This document shows positions 14,811-20,219 of a DNA stretch of 20,219 bases, one piece after another (position 1 is the first letter of the stretch; each line of letters opens with the position of its first letter). A program made the position numbers and the translations under genes. Origin of the DNA: UBA8437 sp963578885. Lineage in GTDB: Bacteria; Planctomycetota; Planctomycetia; Planctomycetales; Planctomycetaceae. The notes beneath the pieces are model-generated. The model saw nothing but the letters and a program-made list of their open reading frames with translations. It searched no databases and was not told the DNA's origin. The stretch covers positions 1-20,219 of the forward strand of contig CAUZEQ010000054.1 of assembly GCA_963578885.1 (NCBI GenBank). The letters are read 5' to 3'.

Positions 14811-15317
14811 CTACGCCATTCCCTCGGCTTCAACATCTCGTGGCCGCCACAGTTCGACGAGGTCGGCTCGAGGGATCAGCGTGATGTCGAACCAGTTCTC
14901 GATCGGCAAAACCAGTTGAGCCAGTGCCGCGGTCGACATGCGGTGATGTTCACCTCCCAGCAGCAGGATCATCTCCTCGATCCCCGGGTTGTGTCCGACC
15001 AGCAGAGCCCGGTCGGTCTCGTCGGGCAGTTCGCTGACCACGCTGAGCCATTCGGCGGTTGAGGCGTGATAGAGGTCGGCGGTGGTGAGGATATCGTTTT
15101 CGAAGCCGCAGGCGTCGGCGACCAGGTCGGCGGTGCGGTGGGCTCGACGGGCACTGGAACTGACGACGATATCGGGGACCAGGTCGTGGTGTCGGATCAG
15201 GCGTCCCATCAGGGGAGCGGCCCGTTCGCCGCGGCCGTTGAGAGGCCGGTCGTGGTCGCTGGCGACACCCTCGCTCCAGCTCGACTTCGCATGTCGCAAC
15301 AACAGCAGAGTCTTCAT
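14811..15317 (-). CDS. SixA-like phosphohistidine phosphatase (histidine phosphatase superfamily)
   Basis: 168 residues from ATG 15317. LRHAKSSW (7-14) is the catalytic RH motif with His9 as nucleophile; RPLNGRGERAA (24-34), SSSARRAHRTA (53-63) and LVGHNPG (106-112, second catalytic His109) complete the SixA pattern. In E. coli, SixA removes phosphate from histidine on phosphotransfer proteins. The open frame upstream of 15317 overlaps the PPK1 gene and was rejected. It lies 25 bp behind PPK1 and 24 bp before PPK2. Since PPK1 works through a phosphohistidine intermediate, an effect on PPK1 is an attractive but unproven idea. Confidence 0.87.
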   Translation of the reverse strand: MKTLLLLRHAKSSWSEGVASDHDRPLNGRGERAAPLMGRLIRHHDLVPDIVVSSSARRAHRTADLVADACGFENDILTTADLYHASTAEWLSVVSELPDETDRALLVGHNPGIEEMILLLGGEHHRMSTAALAQLVLPIENWFDITLIPRADLVELWRPRDVEAEGMA

Positions 15318-15342
15318 CGCGGGCAACAGTCCGTGGTGCTGG

Positions 15343-17499
15343 TCAGGTCCCGGTCGTTTTGCGTCCGGGTGCGCGGTGCGGCACGAATCCGGTCCGGTGA
15401 GATTCTTCGCTGAGCCGGATGGCCTGGCAGGCCTCATCATACAGCAGTTGCTGGCTACGGCCACCGAGGGACCCGTCGTCGGCGGACTGATCCTGGCCTG
15501 CTGCGAATCGAGTCGATTCAGCTGGGGGGTCGTAGCCCCCCTCGTCGGTCAGCCGTCGACCCTTCACGCGGTCGGCCAGGCAGAGTTCGAGCATCCTGAC
15601 CAGTCGCCGGGCGGCGGCAGAGTCGTTGATCGGCACCATCAACTCGACGCGGCGATCGAGATTTCGGGGCATCCAGTCGGCGCTGGAAATGAATGTCCGC
15701 CCGGCACCGCCGCGGTGGAAGTGGAACACTCGGCTGTGTTCGAGGAACCGGTCGACGATGCTGGTGACGGTGATGTGCTCGGAGAGACCCGGAACTTCGG
15801 GTCTCAGGCAGCAGATGCCTCGGACGTTGAGCCGGATCTCGACCCCCGCAGCACTCGCCTCGTACAACGCCCGGATCAGCTGCGGGTCGACCAGCGAGTT
15901 CATCTTGGCGAGGATCCTGGCCGGCTGGCCCTGCCGCTTGCGTTCGGTTTCGGCCGCGATCAACTCGAGCAACCGGTCTCTGAGCCCCAGCGGAGCCGCC
16001 TCGATCAACTCGAACCTCCGCGGCTGGGTGTAGCCGGTGATGGTGTTGAAGAAGGTGGCCGCGTCGGCTCCGAGTTCACCGTCGGCGGTCAGGTAGCTGA
16101 TGTCGGTGTAGAGTCTCGAGGTGCTTTCGTTGTAGTTGCCGGTGCCGAAGTGGACGTAGCGGCGGATGCCTCCGGGTTCGCGTCGCACGACCAGGCAGAT
16201 CTTGGCGTGAGTCTTGAGGCCACGGATGCCGTAGATCACCTGCACGCCGGCCCCTTCGAGGCTGCGGGCCCACTCGATGTTGCGGGCCTCGTCGAAGCGG
16301 GCCTTCAACTCGACAATCACCGTCACGTGCTTGCCCAGTTCGGCGGCCCGGGCCAGCCCGCGAACGATCGGGCTGTCGTGGCTGGTGCGGTACAGCGTCT
16401 GCTTGATCGCCAGTACGTCCGGATCGGTCGCCGCCTCCTCGACAAATCGCACCACCGGATCGAAACTCTCGAACGGGTGACACAGCAGCACGTCCTGCTC
16501 GGCGAGCACATCGAAGAGGTTGCGGCGGGGGTCGATCTGCGGCGAGGCCACCGGTGGCCAGGAGGTGTCTCGGAGTTGATCGAAGCCGGTGAGGTCACTC
16601 AGAGGGAAGAACCCGGTCAGGTCCAGCGGTCCGGGGATCCCGAACACATCGGTGTCCTCGACGCCGAACTGCTGCTGCAGGAACCTCCGGGTCGCCTCCC
16701 CGGCTCCCTCGGCAATCTCCAACCGCACGCAGTGACTCTCCTTGCGAGCTTCCAGGATCTCCTGCATCCCCTCCATCAGGTCCGACGCTTCGTCCTCGCG
16801 GAGACTCAGATCGGCGTTGCGGGTGATCCGGAACGGCAGGCACTCGCGGACGGTTTCGCCCGGGAAGAACTTGTCGATCGACCAGGCGATGACGTCTTCG
16901 AGCAGCATGTAGGCGTAGCCGCCGTCGGAGGGCAGGGTGAGCAGCCGCGGGCAGGTGCGGCCGCAGGGGATCCAGGCGAAGCGGGGGGTTCCGTCGGTGT
17001 GGTCCTCGAGGCGGACCGAGACGCACAGCGAGCCGCCCGGCAGCAGCGGGCAATCGATGTCGGCGGCGACCGCCATCGGGGTCAGGACCGAGTAGATCTC
17101 GTCGTCGACGATCTGTGCCAGCACCGTTTCCTGTTCGGGGTCGATCGAGTCGGGACGCACCCGCCTTATGCCCTCCGCCGCGAGTGCCGGCTCGAGTTCG
17201 TCGCCGAAGCGGGCGTACTGGTCGGCGATCATCCGGCGGACCCGGAGGTTGATCCTCTCGAGCTGTTCACCGGGTGTCAGCCCGGCCGCGTCGCCCCCCC
17301 CGTGACCCTCGCGGTCGACCAGCTGCAGGCCCCCGACTCGGACCATGAAGAACTCGTCGAGGTTCGAGGCGGTGATTGCCAGGAACTTCAGCCGCTCGAG
17401 CAACGGGTGCCCGCTGTCGGCCGACTCGTCGAGCACCCGCTGGTTGAATTCCAGCCAGCTGAGCTCGCGGTTGATGAACAGGTCGTTGTGGGCGGTCAT
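15343..17499 (-). CDS. ppk1: Polyphosphate kinase 1
   Basis: 718 residues from ATG 17499. PPK1 builds polyphosphate reversibly from the gamma-phosphate of ATP. The N-terminus NDLFINRELSWLEFNQRVL is diagnostic, and SNLDEFFMVRVGGL (45-58) contacts the nucleotide. His431 in GLKTHAKICLVVRRE is the phosphohistidine position, and the second active-site His595 is in FHRGGAGRTF, followed by SSADWMPRNLDRRVE. The core ends near residue 660; about 55 further residues (TDEGGYDPPAES to HRAPGRKTTGT) form an unusual hydrophilic tail. It begins 8 bp after the Ppx stop, so the pair is very likely one message, with the maker and the degrader of polyphosphate produced together. Confidence 0.95.
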   Translation of the reverse strand: MTAHNDLFINRELSWLEFNQRVLDESADSGHPLLERLKFLAITASNLDEFFMVRVGGLQLVDREGHGGGDAAGLTPGEQLERINLRVRRMIADQYARFGDELEPALAAEGIRRVRPDSIDPEQETVLAQIVDDEIYSVLTPMAVAADIDCPLLPGGSLCVSVRLEDHTDGTPRFAWIPCGRTCPRLLTLPSDGGYAYMLLEDVIAWSIDKFFPGETVRECLPFRITRNADLSLREDEASDLMEGMQEILEARKESHCVRLEIAEGAGEATRRFLQQQFGVEDTDVFGIPGPLDLTGFFPLSDLTGFDQLRDTSWPPVASPQIDPRRNLFDVLAEQDVLLCHPFESFDPVVRFVEEAATDPDVLAIKQTLYRTSHDSPIVRGLARAAELGKHVTVIVELKARFDEARNIEWARSLEGAGVQVIYGIRGLKTHAKICLVVRREPGGIRRYVHFGTGNYNESTSRLYTDISYLTADGELGADAATFFNTITGYTQPRRFELIEAAPLGLRDRLLELIAAETERKRQGQPARILAKMNSLVDPQLIRALYEASAAGVEIRLNVRGICCLRPEVPGLSEHITVTSIVDRFLEHSRVFHFHRGGAGRTFISSADWMPRNLDRRVELMVPINDSAAARRLVRMLELCLADRVKGRRLTDEGGYDPPAESTRFAAGQDQSADDGSLGGRSQQLLYDEACQAIRLSEESHRTGFVPHRAPGRKTTGT

Positions 17500-17507
17500 G
17501 AGGCGGA

Positions 17508-19112
17508 TCAGTGGTGGGATTCGGGCAGTGCTGCGGCTCGCAGCAGGACCGACTGGCCGAAGATCTGTTCAAAGAGCAGCCCGTTTCTGTTGAGCGTGAG
17601 TTGTTCGATCGAGAGGTCTTCGACACCGGGTACGGTGATCACGAGTTTCCCGCCGGAGTCATGGCAGTCGAACTCCGAGACCCGTCCGCTTCGTGACGCG
17701 TCCAGCGCGGTGGCGACTCTCAGCAGTGCGGCCATCTTGGTGACGGCGATCCGCTGATCGCGGTCGAGTTTCGAGTAGCCCAGGTGAGTCACCTTGGGCG
17801 AGGCGCCTCGGTGATAGCGGGCGACGAGAGCCACGAGCAGCATGTCGGTGCGGGTCAACCCGAACAGGTCGCTTTGCTGGATCAGGTACATCGAGTGCTT
17901 GTGCAGGCTGCGGCTGGAGACGAAGCGGCCGATTTCGTGCAGCAGTGCCGCGGTGTGCAGCAGCATGCCGAAGCGAGGTTCGAGCTGGTGGTCGTCGGCG
18001 AGTTTTTCGAAGAGCTGCTTGGAGAGTCCGGCGACGTGCCGGGCGTGCGATTCGTCGAACTGGTACTTGCGGCCGAGATCGAGTGCCGAGCGGGTGACCT
18101 GTCGGGCGAAGTCGTCGCTCCACCCGTCCCCCGACGCCATCTCCCGCAACAGCCCGTCACGCAGGTTGACGTTGCAGACGAACAGCTGGTCGCGGTCGAA
18201 GGTCCGTGCCAGTTCGAGATAGCACAGCAGTGCCGGTCCGAGCACCGCGGCGTTGGGGTAGCTGACCTGGAAGCGGCGGACGATGTCGTCGGGCGAGAGT
18301 TCCAGGATCTCGTCGCACAGCCCCGCGATCTCCTCGACCTCCAGGCACGCCAACTCGTCCCGGCTCGATTCGGGCTGCAACTGCCGGGCGGCAAAGCGGA
18401 TGTCGCCACCCAGGGCGATCACTTCCACCGGGGCCTTCCACGGTACGTTGTCGCGAACCCGGTCCATCGTGCGACGGACCTCCGACCGCATCATCTCGAC
18501 CACCGAACCACGTGGTGCCGGTTCGAGTGACTTGTGGAGTCTCTGGGAGCCGAGCTGGTAGGTGTTGGAGTGGATCACGTCACCGGCCTGGACCAGCAGG
18601 ATCTCGGTGCTGCCACCACCCACCTCGATCACGATCGACTGAGCATCGCCCAGCGCCGGGTGATTTTCGATCAGCGGCTGCACCCCGAGGTAGGTGATCC
18701 GGTTCACCTCAGCCTCGTCGATCGGCTCGATCTCCAGGCCCGTCGCCACGTAGACGCGATCGAGGAATTCGAGCCGGTTGGTCGCTTCGCGGACCGCGCT
18801 GGTGGCCACCACGCGGACCTGTTCGGGGTTGCTGATGCCGTACTCGGCCAGCAGTTTCCCGTAGCTGAGCAGCACTGCCACGCAACCCTCGGTCGTCTTC
18901 CGCCTGATGCGGCCGCGAGTGAAGGTGTCGTGGCCGAGGTCGACGTCTCGCGAGAGTGATTCGAGGAGCCGGATCGAGCCGTCGCTGACGATCTCGCCGA
19001 TCGCCATCCGGATCGAGGACGATCCGATATCGATCACCGCGACCGGTCGGGTCTGCGGTGGCGCATCGGTGTGCCGATGCGAATCGTGGATGGTGGTGAC
19101 GTGGTCTGTCAT
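17508..19112 (-). CDS. ppx: Ppx/GppA family exopolyphosphatase
   Basis: 534 residues from ATG 19112. The family removes terminal phosphates from polyphosphate or from pppGpp. The ASKHA fold is shown by DIGSSSIRMAIGE (28-40; usually DIGSNSxR), VATSAVREATN (102-112) and EVGGGSTEILLV (163-174; usually DIGGGSTE). The C-terminal half carries an HD-like helical domain, with LLHEIGRF and LHKHSMYLIQQSDLFG as in long E. coli-type Ppx. Two conserved positions differ from consensus (Asn to Ser, Asp to Glu), both mild. A basic, His-rich N-terminal lead (HVTTIHDSHRHTD) is odd. No strong ribosome site is seen. It sits 23 bp behind the ROK kinase and 8 bp ahead of PPK1. Exopolyphosphatase is favoured over pppGpp hydrolase because of the neighbours. 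Confidence 0.9.
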   Translation of the reverse strand: MTDHVTTIHDSHRHTDAPPQTRPVAVIDIGSSSIRMAIGEIVSDGSIRLLESLSRDVDLGHDTFTRGRIRRKTTEGCVAVLLSYGKLLAEYGISNPEQVRVVATSAVREATNRLEFLDRVYVATGLEIEPIDEAEVNRITYLGVQPLIENHPALGDAQSIVIEVGGGSTEILLVQAGDVIHSNTYQLGSQRLHKSLEPAPRGSVVEMMRSEVRRTMDRVRDNVPWKAPVEVIALGGDIRFAARQLQPESSRDELACLEVEEIAGLCDEILELSPDDIVRRFQVSYPNAAVLGPALLCYLELARTFDRDQLFVCNVNLRDGLLREMASGDGWSDDFARQVTRSALDLGRKYQFDESHARHVAGLSKQLFEKLADDHQLEPRFGMLLHTAALLHEIGRFVSSRSLHKHSMYLIQQSDLFGLTRTDMLLVALVARYHRGASPKVTHLGYSKLDRDQRIAVTKMAALLRVATALDASRSGRVSEFDCHDSGGKLVITVPGVEDLSIEQLTLNRNGLLFEQIFGQSVLLRAAALPESHH

Positions 19113-19135
19113 CGGAGAGCGTGGAGAGCGTGGGT

Positions 19136-20134
19136 TCAGGCTGCCTGCGTCGTGTGGTCGACGATTTCGGTTTCGGCCCAGGCGGCGGCACCCAGCACGC
19201 TGGCGTCGTCGCCGAGGTCGGCGGTGACAACCTGGTACGTATGGCGGTACGACTCGAGCAGGTTCTTGTGACAGCTCTCGCTAACCGCGTTGCAGAACAG
19301 CTCGGGCATCGCCTCGACCAGCCCTCCACCGAGCACGATCGTGTCGGGAGCCAGCAGGTGAACCAGCCCGGTGGCGGCCATCCCGATCCACTCGGCCGCC
19401 TCGCGGACGATGTTTTCGATCACCGTGTCACCGCTTGCGATGGCCGATGAGAGTGCTCCGCTGCGGATCGTCGCCACCTCGGTCCCGACGTGCTCGGCCA
19501 GGTGAGGAGCCTGTCCGCGGTAGGCGGCCTGGGCCGCGGCGGCAGCGATCGCCAAGCGGCTCGATACGTTCTCCAGCGTGCGACAGCGTCCGTTGCCGCG
19601 GGACGGGCCACCCGGGTCGATCGGGACGTGACCAATCTCCATGCAGCTGATCCGGTTTCCTCGCAGAATCCGACCCTCGTAGATGCAACCGCCTCCGATC
19701 CCTGTCCCCGGAAAGATGCCCACCACGCAGCGGGATCCTCGAGCGGCACCGAAACGGTATTCGCCGTAGACTCCCGCGTCGACATCGTTGACGACCAGTA
19801 CCGGGCAGTCCATCTTCTCGGTCAACCAGTCGCCGACCGCCACGTCGCGCCAGCCGAGGTTGATCGCCTCGTGCACCACCCCGGTGGACATGTCGACGGG
19901 GCCGGGGCAGCCGATGCCGATCCCGCGGATCGAGTCCCGTTCCAGGCCCGCTTCGGTCAACGCCTTGTCGATCGTCTTGGCGATCCGCTTGAGATTTTTC
20001 TTGGCCGAGACGGAGTTGAGAGTCGATTTTCGGGCGCGGCCGATCACCTCGAACGACGCATCATAGACGCTGGCCAGCATCTTGGTGCCGCCCAGGTCAA
20101 AGCCCACCCACACTCCGTCCGTTCCTGCCGCCAT
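19136..20134 (-). CDS. ROK family sugar kinase (glucokinase-like) lacking the zinc-cysteine motif
   Basis: 332 residues from ATG 20134, preceded by an AGGTG ribosome site. FDLGGTKMLASV (12-23) is the phosphate-1 motif, IGIGCPGPVD (72-81) a family motif, and VVNDVDAG (114-121) holds the catalytic Asp117. GTGIGGG (143-149) is phosphate-2, EIGHVPID (166-173) the sugar-contacting ExGH, and VLGGGLVE the adenosine motif. The usual C-x-C-G-x-x-G-C-x-E zinc site reads R-G-N-G-R-C-R-T-L-E (about 179-188), so its three cysteines are lost. No DNA-binding domain is present, so it is a kinase rather than a ROK repressor. It is the first gene of the polyphosphate operon. Glucose with ATP is the default guess; polyphosphate as donor, known for some ROK glucokinases, is possible. 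The next upstream GTG (20143) was rejected. Confidence 0.87.
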   Translation of the reverse strand: MAAGTDGVWVGFDLGGTKMLASVYDASFEVIGRARKSTLNSVSAKKNLKRIAKTIDKALTEAGLERDSIRGIGIGCPGPVDMSTGVVHEAINLGWRDVAVGDWLTEKMDCPVLVVNDVDAGVYGEYRFGAARGSRCVVGIFPGTGIGGGCIYEGRILRGNRISCMEIGHVPIDPGGPSRGNGRCRTLENVSSRLAIAAAAAQAAYRGQAPHLAEHVGTEVATIRSGALSSAIASGDTVIENIVREAAEWIGMAATGLVHLLAPDTIVLGGGLVEAMPELFCNAVSESCHKNLLESYRHTYQVVTADLGDDASVLGAAAWAETEIVDHTTQAA

Positions 20135-20140
20135 GCCGCT

Positions 20141-20145
20141 CACCT
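20141..20145 (-). promoter_or_regulatory. Ribosome binding site of the ROK kinase
   Basis: AGGTG on the minus strand lies 6 bp ahead of ATG 20134, one of the few clear Shine-Dalgarno sequences in the window. It decides for this ATG over the GTG at 20143, which would sit inside it. Farther upstream (20146-20219) no convincing promoter pair is visible; a perfect 10-bp palindrome CTGAATTCAG lies at 20165-20174. Confidence 0.55.
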
Positions 20146-20219
20146 GCTGAGGGGTTCAATGTGCCTGAATTCAGCATATCCACCGCGTCGGGTCGATGCG
20201 AGATGATTGCTTCGAGGAA

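Noticed and set aside
15082..17757. Plus-strand frame of 891 residues opposite PPK1
   Set aside because: PPK1 on the minus strand is unambiguous; the plus-strand translation has no domain.

Overview
The window is GC-rich, densely coded DNA that most resembles a planctomycete (Planctomycetota) chromosome. The clearest sign is the L-E-D-R-T-L-L-S motif behind a basic N-terminus in two large repeat proteins, a hallmark of extracellular planctomycete proteins. A PPC-domain secreted protein, the general scarcity of Shine-Dalgarno sequences and abundant intergenic palindromic repeats fit the same picture. The phylum is an inference from these features; nothing here identifies a species.

Left part (1-7342, all minus strand): two tandem paralogous RTX-type (GGxGxD nonapeptide) proteins, the first cut by the left edge, and a DUF3604/PHP-like metal-hydrolase-type protein. 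Middle (7343-10422): a PAPS-dependent sulfotransferase and a DegT/DnrJ/EryC1/StrS PLP aminotransferase, both plus strand. Next (10423-13681): a two-gene minus-strand unit (secreted PPC-domain protein, then an acetamidase/formamidase) diverging from a Nudix hydrolase. A good sigma70-like promoter overlapping a small inverted repeat lies in front of the Nudix gene.

Right part (13929-20134, minus strand): five tightly spaced genes, read as ROK sugar kinase, Ppx/GppA exopolyphosphatase, PPK1, SixA-like histidine phosphatase, PPK2. The gaps are 8-25 bp, so this looks like one operon that makes, breaks down and spends polyphosphate. The ROK kinase lacks the usual zinc-binding cysteine motif, and its position raises the possibility that it is polyphosphate-linked.

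The main structure outside the genes is a set of palindromic intergenic elements of two families. Family A (about 125 bp, 2 copies) and family B (about 165 bp, 4 copies, one expanded by 82-bp tandem duplication) share one design: outer terminal inverted repeats around an inner pair of inverted arms. Five of the six copies begin within 44 bp of a stop codon. RTX gene 2 sits almost exactly between two direct A copies, and the aminotransferase gene between two B copies whose interiors are inverted relative to each other. No transposase, CRISPR array, tRNA or rRNA was seen.
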